Shown piece after piece: positions 51,687 through 62,708 of a stretch of 64,000 nucleotides of DNA. Every line of letters starts with the position of its first letter. The stretch's first letter is position 1. The notes beneath the pieces are model-generated. The model was not told the DNA's origin and did no database searches. It saw nothing but the letters and a program-made list of their open reading frames with translations. Origin of the DNA: Archilochus colubris (lineage: Eukaryota > Chordata > Aves > Apodiformes > Trochilidae); NCBI GenBank assembly GCA_023079485.1, contig CM041084.1, forward strand, positions 64,947,709-65,011,708, written 5' to 3'. The translations under genes and the position numbers were made by a program.

Positions 51687-54151
51687 GTAATGGCCTTGGT
51701 CTGAATGTCATCATCTCCCTTAAAACACACAGTGAAACCACTGGAGCTTCTTAGCTGTGCTGTTTAGCAAGGATTTGTTGGCTCACTTGTCGCTTGTTGT
51801 TTTTCTAATCTGTGATTGTGAATTTTGTTACACCTACCATAAGGCTTCACGTGGCCAGGAGTATTGCTGTCTCCTGCATAGATCAATAGGGAGCTAATCT
51901 CTCCAGCAAAGGAATGTCAAAGGAGTAGTAGGAAAGACCACACAGTAATCAGACAACAGCTACAGGATGGTATTATTTTGGTCATGTTTTAACTGAAGAT
52001 AGATTTCCTATGTATAGAAATACATCAGAAGCCCTTAGTATTTTTATTTTTGGTATCTTGGTCCAGGACATAATTTATTTCTGTCTAAATATTGTGTCAT
52101 CAGTAGAAGTTATGATGAAATTGCATCTGCATCATGACAGCACTTTCTGTGCGAGAAACTACTTGAGCTTTCCAGTTTAATGTAAATCCTGAGAACTACG
52201 ACACAAAGAAGACTCTCATTTCCTGAGAACTGTTTCTGCCTGTGTTAACTGTTCTAGATTAGGTATTTTCCAATGAAGGATGCAATTTTTCTATCTAAGT
52301 GTTGCTCTATTTCCCTTCTTAGATCTCCATGGCTACAGTGAACTGTAACTGCAAACAAGAATTCATTCATATTCAAATTAATCGTTCTGGTGATTTGGCT
52401 CACCCTGTTCTAGATGTACTAGATATTAATGCTTTTAATTGTGCATGAAAGTAAGTCATCATGGAACGCAGGGTATTCAGAAATTTCTGTACTATGTGTT
52501 TGTACTTGTACACTTACTATGGCACAAATAATCAATAGCTGGGAATTACTATTCTACCTCGATGATCCACAGATAAGTATGAGCAAAACCAGACTGCCAA
52601 CTGTCAATTCCCCCCATTTTAAATGACTGTTTTCAAGTGATTTTTTTCTTTAGGGAGGTAAGGATAACTTTGAGAAACCAGAGTTATATATAAACATAAC
52701 CACAGACTGATATGTGCATATGCGTATGTGTGTGTGTAGCCCTCTATCTATAGGAAGACCAATTTAAGGACTGAGAGAGTGGGTGTTAATGGGTAAAGCA
52801 ACCCAGCCCATGGGAGTGGCAGAGTTAAATTCATTTCCTGCAATCCCATAATAGTACATTGCCTTTGAACAAAATGCCACGCTCTTATAAGAACCTCACT
52901 TGTGGGTGGCTCTCAAAGCCACATTAAAGTGACCTGGTTTCAGTAAGGTGCGTAAGCCCATGTGTAATTCAGCACTGTCTGGTCCCTTTAGACTCAGAGA
53001 AATGAGTCATGAGCTTGCAGTTATTGACATGTTTAAATACATTTCTGAACTGAGCCTTTCATGAGAATACTTTTGCACAAAAGAAATGTGAGCTTGTGAA
53101 ATCTCCCTTCAAAGGTTCTGAGAGCCTCTCTCTTTCAAGGGGATGAATGAACCCTAATGTTCAGAGAAATCCTTGCTTAGGGTGTTCAATGTTTAGACAC
53201 TTGGTCTGAACTATGGCATTAGGGTCTACTCACATCTTCGCAGCCAAGATACAATTAAAATTATTTTACCCAAGAATCATGTGCTGCAAACAGTTAGAAA
53301 CTAATGTAAAGAATAGACCAGAGGCAGAAGACAAAATTTTATGTAGTGGATTATTCTCCTCGGCTGTCTCTTTTTTTTGGAAAATAGATTATGTAAATAA
53401 TAATAATACTTATTTAATAATATTTTTTTTTATTTTCTAACAAAAGCAAAAAGCAGATAGACCTTTGGGTATGACCTAACCTTCTTGTACACTATAGATT
53501 ATATCAGCAAAACAAAAGCTGCTATTGCTCTGCTCTGCTTCTCTTCCCCCAAACTGATCTATGCTAAGGAGTTCCAAATAGTGTCCCACTGAATATTTTC
53601 TGAGTGATGGGCATTTGTGACAACTTAGTTTTTGTTGCAGCGAGTGTGCACAACATTGCGTATATACAAGGTATTGAATGGTGGGGATGAAGGACACAGT
53701 GCTCCTGGTCAGTGACTTCTGAAGGAAGTAAAATATATTCTGTGGTCTTAATCCCATCCTCATAGAGATGACTGAACTTCTGCTTTTGTACTTCAGAACA
53801 TATAAAACACATTATTGGAGAAATTCACCTATAATACCCTTTAGCACCTCTGGGATTTATATCTTAATGTTTCTGTATCTACTTTGCATAGGTATAATTT
53901 CATGAGGACAATGTCAGGGCAAGAAAAATGCCCTACTTACTCTGAAACCTTGACTTTTTTCCTAACATATTAATTTGGGCAGTTATGTTGCTGGGTGAGA
54001 CTCAGTTCTATCTGTAGCTACCTCATTATAGTAATTGAAAAACAGCTTTGAGCATGCTACCCACTTCTACTTTGCTTTAACTATTCATATATACATAGAA
54101 AAACTTTTGACAATATATCCATTGCTTGTGGAAGCTTTTCCAATGACCTCT

Positions 54152-55161
54152 TGTTCTGGCTTGATGCAGTGCTGGTTTTGGTAGCAGAGAAGGGGTCCCC
54201 TTCTCCAAGGATGGGTCATGTAAGTAACTGGAAAAGCTCTCCCTGCTCCAAGATGCCTGGCCCCACCTTGGGCCATCAGTGAACAAAAAGATTTTTGCTT
54301 CTGCAATTAACATATCCAGGAAGGGGAGATACATGGTAGTTAAGAGCAGGGCACAGGAGAAATAAGAGGTGAGAGGAAGAAGCACATGGAGAGAGAGAAC
54401 ACCAAAAGAGAGACCAACACCAGAGGAGAACAATGCTAGAGCAGGGAGACCAAGGCCAGAGAGGAAGGAGAGGGAGAAGATGGCTGAAGAGATTTTTCTC
54501 TACATCCCATGGTCAGACAGCAGCCTGTCCCCTGCACCCATGGAGAATCAAGGTGGAGGAGCAAACCTTGAAGGACCACGGTGGAGCAGATGTTGTGGAC
54601 CTGCAACCTTGGAGGGGACTGTTCCTGAAGCAGTCTGTGGCTCTGTTGGAGGCATGTACTGGAGCAGTTTGCTCCTGAGGAACTGTGCCTGCCAGGAGGA
54701 ATACACATTGGAGGGGTCCTGAAGGACTTTCTCCCATGGGAGAGACCCCACGTTGAAGTAAGGGAATCCTTCTCCCTGAAGAGGAAGAAGAGGCAGAGAA
54801 CAACATGTGGTGTGTGGACCGTAAACCCCATTCCCTGTGCTACTGTGCTGACTTGGGGGAGGAAGGTAGAGAACAAAGTACTTTGGGTTCTTTGGGCTCG
54901 GGAAGAAGGGATGGGGGAAAATTATTTATGCTTTGGTTTGAGTTTTCTCTTTGCCTTGTTTTGATTTGATTAATGATAAATGAATTTTTCCCAAAGTTGA
55001 GTCTGTTTTGCCCATGAGTGTAATTGGTGGGTGAAAAACTCATAGCTCTTGTCTTGAACCGCTATGTTCTGTGTGGATTTCTCCCTTACCATCCCATAAT
55101 GGTAGAGGGGGAGTGAGTAGCTGTGTGGTCATTTGTCATTGGCCAGGCTCAGACCATGACA
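54152..55161 (+). mobile_element. Solo LTR of an avian endogenous retrovirus (approximate limits)
   Basis: The segment has GGTTTTGGTAGCAGAGAAGG near its start and, near its end, ATGATAAATGAATTTTTCCC, AAAGTTGAGTCTGTTTTGCC and GAGGGGGAGTGAGTAGCTGT, words I associate with a common songbird ERV LTR family. The purine-rich GAGGAAG stretches at 54365-54480 are also in keeping. It ends in ...CCATGACA. I see no gag, pol or env remnant beside it, so it is a solo LTR. ORFs on both strands (up to 146 codons at 54436-54876) are by-products. The 5' limit and any target duplication are not firm. Confidence 0.6.
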
Positions 55162-55799
55162 CTGCTGAAAATATGATGATTGTATCATGTTAACTGATAG
55201 CCATATTCATTATGTAGGTATGAATTTGAACCCCTATCTCTTATGTTTATAAGCCTAAAATTAAAAATGTGGATGAGGTGTATGTAATCCAAGCTTCAGA
55301 ATACAAAATTTCCCTTTTAGAGCAAAATGGATTACTGAGTTAAAACAAAGAAAAAAATAACCTACAGTTTTCATAATTAGCAAAATATACAGTGGTATGA
55401 CTACATCTAATGTTAATGCTGTGTTTCCTGGAAACTTTTGAGGTGTTTTTGGGGTCTACAGAGTGAACTTGGATGTTTTTTTCATTACAGATTTCATAAT
55501 GGGAAAATCAAAAGGGCTTTAAATCATTTAGGGTATCTTCTTGTGGAGGCTAGAAAATTTGAAATGCTTTCTCCATAAAATTGACATCAAGGGATAGAGA
55601 ATAATTTCCCTTTGTGGTTACCTCTAGACAGTATACTTTCTATCTCCCTGTTCAAAAGGAAGAACAAAAAAGGGAGGATGTAACAGGTTTTAACTTATTT
55701 CTCTCTGGGCTCATTAACAAACCCTTTACAGAATCTGATATTGTGCCTAGGAATCTATTAATAGCTTCACAAAGTCACCTGCACATGTCTGTCTGGTAG

Positions 55800-56360
55800 G
55801 TTGTAACCTCATTATGTCTCTTGGTAGAAGTGATGTTTGGCACTTGGTCCCAGGAGTTCAAGCATGTGAGGAACTTGATGGTCACTCCAGAGACAAGCAA
55901 AGCCAGTGCTGAATGGGCACACAAAAATGGTATTCCAGAGATGAGCAGAGATGAGGATTCTGTACTTTGTAGCTCAAGGAATAATTTAAAATAGCATAAA
56001 CTGGCCACCAAAGCTGAAAAATGCAGTACTGGTACGGTCCTCCCGTGTGCTGGCAGCAGTGCAGGATGGCCTGGATCAGATTGGGTCCAGCTGAGAGCTA
56101 ACCCAGTTAATAAAAGGAAAAGAAAGAGACTAAAAAGCATTAACTCCCTTCCCAGATCCGTTCCTTCTGTATATTTTACTATGTGGATGTCCAGGTTTTT
56201 GCGCTGATGGAATGTGGTGTGCAACACAGGAAAATGCAAGCAAGTAGAGGATGTTTGGATGATGACTTCTGGTGGCATCATGAGCTTAGGCCTTCTTGAG
56301 TGTGTTTGTTAAACCCCATCATTGTTGGAGAATAAAGCTATTCACTAAACAACAATCTGT
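55800..56360. other. Unclassified block, perhaps an old LTR
   Basis: The block contains CAGTTAATAAAAGG near 56104 and AATAAAGC near 56332, spaced like a promoter and a polyadenylation signal of an LTR read on the plus strand. The minus strand holds the longest ORF of the window (168 codons, 55775-56281), hydrophobic in its middle, but without any family I recognise. No terminal repeats or target duplication were found, so the assignment stays open. Confidence 0.25.
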
Positions 56361-56375
56361 GTGTAATTCTGGGCT

Positions 56376-56842
56376 TCACAATTTAAGAAGGCCCTTGAAT
56401 GCATCCTGAGAAGAGCAACAAATCTGGTAAAGGGTCTGGAAGGCTTGTCCTGCGAGTGCCAGCAGAGGACCTTGGGTTTGTCTAGCTTGGCAAGACGAAG
56501 GCTGAGGGGTGACCTCACTGCTCTTCACAGCTTCCTGAGGAGGCAGAGTGGAGAGAGAGGTATTGGTCTCTTCTCCCTGCAACACATTGATAGGCTCACG
56601 GGAGTGGCTCAGACTCAAAGCTGCATCAGAGGAGGTTTACACTGAATATTAGGAAGCACTTCTTTGAGAAGAGGGTGATCAAAGCCTGGTACAGGCCCTG
56701 GTTGATGCCCCAAGTATGTTTCAGAGGTGTTTGGACAATGCCCTTAATAACATGGTTTAATTTGGTCAGCTCTGAATTGGTCAGACAATTGGACCAGATG
56801 ATTGTTGTAGGTCCCTTCCAACAGAAATAGTCTGTTCCAGTC
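56376..56842 (+). mobile_element. CR1 LINE 3' fragment
   Basis: The order CACTGCTCTTCACAGCTTCC, TATTGGTCTCTTCTCCCTGC, ACACTGAATATTAGGAAGCA, CTTCTTTGAGAAGAGGGTGA, GGACCAGATGATTGTTGTAG and GTCCCTTCCAACAGAAATAG matches a sense CR1 through the end of ORF2 into the 3' tail. At about 470 bp it is the longest CR1 copy in the window. Confidence 0.93.
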
Positions 56843-57017
56843 CACAGGTGAGAGTTTTGAGGCAGCTTTGCCACTGCTGTTTTCCAGGGTTGTTATAGAA
56901 TGAAGAGTAAAGCAGAGCTAGAAGTTCCATACAATTGAAACTGGCAGCTCCTACTTTGCTAGCTGTGCCCAGCTAATTACCTTATTATTCTAACATGTTT
57001 TTTCTTTTAATGTAAAG

Positions 57018-57157
57018 ATCAACTGGAGTAACCCACCTGAGCAGTGTTCTCAAGGAAAACCAGGTCCTGGGAATGATGCAAGCCCAGAAGAAGGGAAATC
57101 ATCAGCAAAGTGTGATTTTTACTTGGAGGACTTAGAAAGCTACACTTTTTCTGTGTG
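57018..57157 (+). CDS. Internal exon, polar then aromatic segment (unnamed gene)
   Basis: Acceptor TTTTTTCTTTTAATGTAAAG ends at 57017, and an ideal donor GTGTG|GTAAGT starts at 57158. It enters in phase 0 and leaves in phase 2 (TG of a codon). The frame reads INWSNPPEQCSQGKPGPGND, ASPEEGKSSAKCDFYLEDLE and SYTFSV. The first half is rich in P, G, S and E, and the second half is amphipathic. The near-perfect donor and the phase match on both sides make it a firm exon even though it lacks an ATG. Confidence 0.8.
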
Positions 57158-60100
57158 GTAAGTAACCTCAGCATCAAGTAGTGTCACAACCCAAAAGTAT
57201 GCCTTGTTATTCTTGTATTGTAGCAGTATCTACATTCAGATAAATGTTACTGGGCTGCAAAATCCAACACATATGTTGGCAATTACCTAAGCAAACAGCA
57301 GTTTGTCCCCCTTGTGCATGCATGTTATGACATCATATGCTATTTTTCTATAGGATTTATTTTTCTGTGTGTGTGCCATTTATCTGTATAAATATTAAGC
57401 ATTTTATTTTCTGCTTTTTGGTCACTGTGGTGCCCCTGGCCTTATTTTCAACAGACCCTGCCTGCAATTCAAAATTACTGATTTTGTCATACTTCTCAAT
57501 AGAACTTTATAAATAAGAGTTATTTTTCTTTGCAAAATCATTGTGAAATAAGACAGAGTTGTTATTTCACTTTCACAGATATATTTTTAGCACTTATAAG
57601 TAACCAAAGACTTAGTTTTTCTTTGACTCCCTAGCATTATGTATAATTAAAATGGATTAGAAAAAAATCTGAAGTGTTTTTCACTCAGTTGTCTGAGAAT
57701 TCAGTTTTGACATTGCTGCATTTCTTTGAAGATGATGTGTCAGGGGAAGAAATGAAAGAGGTTTTCTAGCAGAATGTTTTAAAGAGCATTTTAAGAGCAA
57801 TATAGTACCTTTCTTGGATGTTATTTTAAATATTATTTCTTTTCTCTGTTACATAATACATATTTAGGGAATGACTTAATACGAAAAGATGAATTCACAT
57901 GAAATATAAAAGACTGCATCAAAATTAAATCTTTTAATTCGCTTATAATTATTTTTTTATGTGATTTCATCTTCTAAGTAATTGCAAAAGTTGGACAGTT
58001 ATTTGTAATTAGGAAACAATGAAGACCCAGTCCTTCACTAAATGAAGTAATCTGATTGTCTCTTACATGGCTCTGTATTGTGTTTTGAATGTTAAAACCC
58101 CAGCTGTAATGTACATCTCTGGCCTCTAGAGTTTCAAATAAAACATCCAGAAAATGAGCATCAGAATAGGGTATATGTCTGCAGTGTAACAAGGCAACCA
58201 GGTGCCCCTAATTGCCAGGGAGTGAGCATGAGTTTGTGTTAAGCCCACCTGTGCCTGATTAGGTCGGGCCCCCACTGCGCATGAGCAGGATTAGGGGGCC
58301 AATAAAAGGTGAGGCCTGAGACACAGGCTCAGCTCAGTCCTGAGCAAGCCAGCCGAGAGGCTGGTTGCTCTTGGAGTAGCAGCACTGATCTGGGCTGGTC
58401 AACTCTGAGAGCCATAGGCTAAGAGCATTGCTCGTGAGTCTCTGCTGGAACACCTGGTTGGACCTTGAAGCGCCGTTCCCTAAGAGAGGTTTGTCTTGCT
58501 ACATATGTCTGTGAAAATTTAGCTTAAAATGACTTCCCAATCAAAACATTTAAAAGCAGGATTACCTAATCAAGCAAGCAAAGAAGCCTTCAGTGTCACC
58601 ATGCCTGTCATTCTATGCTCTCATTTGCTGCATTCACTTTGTGCTTTTAAAGTCTGGCAGAAAGTTAGGTAAAGATCCTACAGACACAAAGTGCATTTTC
58701 AATGTAGAAATTTGAACTTGGCCCTAGAGGTGGTCAGCCCTGAGTATTTCAGAAGGCACCAATCAAGTGGAAAAAACTCACACAATTGTATAATTAAACT
58801 GCCATAATTTTGCTGAACTAATAGTGTTTATTTTGGACAATTAAGGATTCCCTCATCCTGGCCATAATTTAAGAGTACATTTTAGAGTAGCAGTGTTCAT
58901 CCAGATATCCTTACTGGCTTCCACTGTTCTATTTTACCTACCTCAATTTTCAAATTATATTAACCAAATTATCATCAGCCCCGTCTGTCTCAAAATGTTT
59001 GCTTTCTCTGGCAGTGAACTTCACTGCCTCTCTCTGTGTCTTAGAGATTTATAGTGATACAATTAAAATATGCTGTTTAAAGTCAGCAGCATTTTTTCTT
59101 TATCCTTTCTAAAGTTGCTCAGCTTGAAAGTGATGGGAGGGGCCCAAGTCCCCCCTTCCTTAGCACTGAAGCACTCCTGGAGGACATTCTGGTTTTTGCT
59201 CGCTGTCCCTGCAGCAACCTGGCCCAAAGCTTGGAGGCTCATGGCCTCTGCCATTGCCCAAGGTGCCCAGAGGCACAAGAGGGAACAGGCATTTTTCTAA
59301 ATTGGCATGGACCTCACTATCTGAGAAAATGAAGACAGAGGAACCAATAAAAAAAATGCGATTTCTTTCTTTTACTTTTCCTTTCTGAAGGAAAGCTTTC
59401 TTCTTAGGAATTCTTAGGAAGCTCATTTGACTTTGGAGCCCCATGCCTGTGGGGACCCCTGCTACACTAGCATTCCCTGGGGAAACAGAGGTAAATCTGA
59501 GCACAGTAAGTTACAGGGCACAAACCATATACTCCTGGTACGAAACAAAAGCTGCAAGGCATACTTCATGGTGACTGTGCTGTCTGTCCTTCTTTGAAGA
59601 CAGATGAGGATACTATTTTATTATTTCAGTGTGCTATTTTCTTTACTGTCTCTGTCATCCTGCTTGAAATAAGGACCAACTTTGCTTTATTTATTACATA
59701 AAAGTCCCATGAGGTTAGGGTAAAACAGAAGTTAGAGAGCATTTCTTTGCTTTCTGCTTCACTTGTGATAAAATGTCATCTTTATCAGAAAGAAAAAAAC
59801 AGAAAAACAAATTACTCCGGTCTTGGACAAGCAATATAGATATTACACTTTGCATGGCATGTAAAGAATTTGTCCTTAATAATATATATCTTTTTAAGCT
59901 TAGAGTTAATTCAGTTTCCCTCTGTAAATGGAGGAGTATCCTATGCCTTATAAGTTGTTCCATTCCAACATGATGCTTCAGTCCTTACTCACTTCTGTCT
60001 GTTTCCTCTCTTTCCTTCTCCACTGGTTTCTCCATCAAAGAGCTTCAACTCCTCTTTGTCTGTTTCCAGACCATTCTCTCTGCTAGGATTGCTACCTTTT

Positions 60101-60507
60101 AAAAAATGCAATGCAAGATAATTAGCTACTACAAAAATTTTTAATAGGACTGTAGATCTGGGGGCAGCTTAGATCTCCATAAACTTCAGAGTTTTAGATG
60201 CTCCAAGATGCAATCTGAGCAATTTCCTTGATCTTTTATTGCAGCTGGTAAATCATTTATTGGGCTAGGTTATTTAACAAAAATCCTCTTTAAAAACAAA
60301 ATCCCATAAAATGTATTTATCATAAAATAGTGCATGACCAACAGTCTTCAAAGTTGTGCATAACCTGTATTAATTAAAAGCTGGTGTTGTACTGTGACAA
60401 GTTAAAAGTATCTACTCTGTCTCAGTCTTTTTTTTTCTCTCTCTCCCCACCTCTCTCTGTATTTCTTTTTCTCTCCTCTTTCTTCTGTCTCATCTCTTTT
60501 TTTGTAG
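57158..60507 (+). other. Intron, about 3.35 kb
   Basis: It contains the 322-bp element at 58182-58503 and a long C/T-rich tract (60428-60507) leading to the next acceptor. A GC-richer stretch at 59110-59300 has overlapping ORFs on both strands, taken as chance. Confidence 0.55.
58182..58503 (+). mobile_element. 322-bp element with exact 8-bp target duplication
   Basis: TATGTCTG occurs at 58174-58181 and again at 58504-58511, directly flanking the element (nine bases match if a shared A is counted). Inside, the left end CAG+TGTAACAAGGCAA and the reverse complement of the right end, TGTAGCAAGACAA, form an imperfect inverted repeat (11 of 13). The interior has GGGGGCCAATAAAAGGTGAG. An 8-bp duplication and a CAGTG start suggest a non-autonomous hAT transposon. 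TG...CA ends and the TATA-like interior would suit a small solo LTR, though LTRs usually duplicate 4-6 bp. A diverged inverted relative lies near 14 kb. Confidence 0.75.
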
Positions 60508-60532
60508 GGATTTCCAAAGCAGAGATTGGCGA
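60508..60532 (+). CDS. 25-bp microexon, or start of an alternative last exon
   Basis: A long C/T-rich tract and acceptor TTTTTTTGTAG end at 60507. The first G completes a TGG codon started by the previous exon, then GAT TTC CAA AGC AGA GAT TGG CGA follow (DFQSRDWR). A donor GTATGA at 60533 leaves phase 0, exactly what the candidate last exon at 62637 needs. If the donor is not used, one more codon (GTA) and a TGA at 60536-60538 end the protein, and an AATAAA lies at 60695-60700. Both outcomes look possible. Confidence 0.6.
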
Positions 60533-60538
60533 GTATGA

Positions 60539-60720
60539 GCAAAATTGTTCTTTCGTAATGATAAACATTTTTCTGATAATTGTGATATTTTTTGTTTTCC
60601 ACTGTTACAGCAAGCTTTTTCGTTACCATTCCTATTAATTAGACACTGTAGGCCACAGCTGAACCTCCTTACAGTGGACATTATACATATTTGTAATAAA
60701 AAGATCACTCTGGCTGCTGA
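60539..60720 (+). other. Possible alternative 3' UTR
   Basis: If translation stops at 60536-60538, this is the 3' UTR, with the polyadenylation signal AATAAA at 60695-60700. A CR1 begins about 30 bp after the likely cleavage point. Confidence 0.35.
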
Positions 60721-60747
60721 AGTCTTCAGCCTTCAGCTTCCATCTTA

Positions 60748-61008
60748 GAATCACAGAATCATCTGGGTTGGAAGGGACCTCTGAGATCATCCAGTCCAAC
60801 CCTTAATCCACTGCTACTGTGGTTACCAGACCATGGCACTCAGTGCCAAATCCAGTCTCTTCTTTACCAGCTCCAGGGCTAGAGAATCTACCACCTCCCT
60901 GGGCAGCCCATTCCAATGCCTGATCACCCTCTCTGTAAAGATTTCTTCCCAATATCTCACCTAAACCCCCCCTGGCAGAGCTTAAGCCCATGCCCTCTTT
61001 CCTTACCA
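60748..61008 (-). mobile_element. CR1 LINE 3' fragment
   Basis: AGAATCACAGAATCATCTGG, GTTGGAAGGGACCTCTGAGA, TCATCCAGTCCAACCCTTAA, ACCTCCCTGGGCAGCCCATT and TAAAGATTTCTTCCCAATAT are clear reverse-complement CR1 motifs. The copy is well preserved compared with others here. Confidence 0.95.
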
Positions 61009-62636
61009 ATGGCTGCCTATCTTGCAGCCTACATGACTGACTTTCCCACACAGAGCTTTGCTGAAAGCTGCAGGCTTGTGCTTAGGTCCTGTGAACTGGG
61101 AAGGATGAGCTCAAAACCGCAGGGTAGGGAGAAGAGACTGGGACAACAGATGAATGTGGTGACATATTACAGGGAAGTGCCCGCTGCTGACGTGGTTACC
61201 CATGCTGAGGGCTCTGTAGTTACTAAATAGTCACCAAACGCTTTGCAGACCTTCCTGGAGGGCCAACGCCAGGACCTTGCCTCACATCAAAGTTTCTCTG
61301 AACCTCCCTTCTCTCAGAAACTTGTGTTTCTGGAAATAAAAGCTTGTGTAACCTGCAGCAGAAAATTAATGTTGTTAGTGGTGATTGTCTAAACAAGACA
61401 GGTGAAATCTATAACCTTGAGAAAGGAGGAATGTTTAGAGGAATCTTGAACCTTTCTATCCCTTTTATTCTGTCCCTTGAAAGAAGTAAAATTTAAAGAA
61501 AAAGTAATCATCATAGATATTGGTCACTATAATGCCAGATTTTCTAAAAGTGCATAATAAATACAGATCTGAGAAATAACTTCAACACTTGAATACCTTG
61601 TTGCTAGTTTTTATGTGCATTTATATTGGAGATACGATAAAAACCTCGTATTTCAAAAACTTCTGTCTTAATGTTAATACCATAATGACATAAACACCTT
61701 CTGTGATTCTAGGAATCTTCAGGCTGGAGTTTAAACATAAATAATGAACTAGCAGTTTCACTCAACAACAACTTATCACCAAGCTAGCTCTTAAGGGTTA
61801 ATATTACACACTAATATAAAAGTAACGATCATCCTTTGTCTCCATGCAATTAGCTTTTTAACAATGTGCCTGTAGCTCATACCGAGGCTAAAAGCTGCTT
61901 TGAAACATTTCCTCTTGAACTCCAAACGTGTTAAGCTGACTCTGGACAGCTTCTGTAAAAACAATTTATTGTAGGTTGCTGCCTTTAGTGAGGGAATACC
62001 CAGCACTTGGTGCAGTATTGCCACATGATGCCCATGGGAGCTTGGCTGTGGGCTGGGCAGTGCAGCATCCCTGCAGGATCAGGCAGTACCTTGGCAGGAG
62101 TTGAGCTGGTGTCCCACTGCAAGCAGGGATCAGTAAGAAATAAATCCTTCTTAGGTTTATGTTCTCACACTTTTGGAATCCAGTGGGATTGCTCAGGCTT
62201 TGGTCCTCACTTGCAGCCTTCAGGAGCAGATGTAGCCCCAGTTCAAGAGAGGTAGCAAGTGGAGGGTGAAGAACCAACAGGCTCCTGGCAGCATATGCCA
62301 GCCTGGGTAAGGTGGGATGGGCTGAAGACCCCTTTTCAACCTTGCCTCTGTGCATGTAGAATTTGAGATTTTAACTGATGATTATTTTTTTCTCCCCAAA
62401 ATTGGTGAGGACAGACACTGAGGGGCAGGAAGAGTTAACAGTAAAAAGCACGCTATGTAAAATTGTTTTTTTTAATAAAAACAATAAACCTTTCCTTTAT
62501 AATACACATGTGATTTGACATTGAAATACATGCATATGCTTCTTTGCTTGGTGTATTCCCTGTTGTGCTTTCTAAAACACCTTCACATATGGTTTGCCTC
62601 ATTCCTGTGAAACTGCTTGTTGTTTATGTCATACAG
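61009..62636 (+). other. Intron or intergenic, no gene seen
   Basis: It lies between the microexon and the candidate last exon. A somewhat GC-richer stretch at 61030-61365 ends with GGAAATAAAAGCTTGTGTAA and may be an old LTR. A second GC-richer stretch at 61985-62345 has ORFs on both strands without family resemblance. Confidence 0.45.
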
Positions 62637-62708
62637 ACAGAACAGATTGAATTTACACAGACTAAGGAGGATGAATTATATGTAGAAGGAAAATCCTTGT
62701 TTAAGTGA
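62637..62708 (+). CDS. Candidate last exon with stop codon (unnamed gene)
   Basis: Acceptor TTGTTGTTTATGTCATACAG ends at 62636. The phase-0 frame reads TEQIEFTQTKEDELYVEGKS and LFK, then TGA at 62706-62708. The phase agrees with the donor at 60533, and the charged, low-complexity-free peptide looks coding. An AATAAA at 62791-62796 sits about 85 bp after the stop, within a normal distance for a short 3' UTR. Against it: the exon is short and the upstream microexon donor is only fair. Confidence 0.55.
   Translation, partial: TEQIEFTQTKEDELYVEGKSLFK

Larger units (their letters stand above)
51687..57017 (+). other. Intron, about 5.3 kb, with solo LTR and CR1
   Basis: It contains a 1-kb solo-LTR-like block at 54152-55161, an unclassified block at about 55800-56360 and a plus-strand CR1 at 56376-56842. 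Elsewhere it is AT-rich unique sequence. Confidence 0.6.

Noticed and set aside
51354..51741. Two overlapping minus-strand ORFs rich in K, N, Q and T
   Set aside because: They translate the G/T-rich simple tract before the 51598 exon.
54436..54876. 146-codon minus-strand ORF and overlapping plus-strand ORFs
   Set aside because: They lie inside the solo LTR, overlap on both strands and reflect its higher GC content.
61030..61365. Candidate LTR with GGAAATAAAAGCTTGTGTAA near its end
   Set aside because: No matching terminal TG..CA pair or target duplication could be identified, so it is only mentioned in the intron entry.
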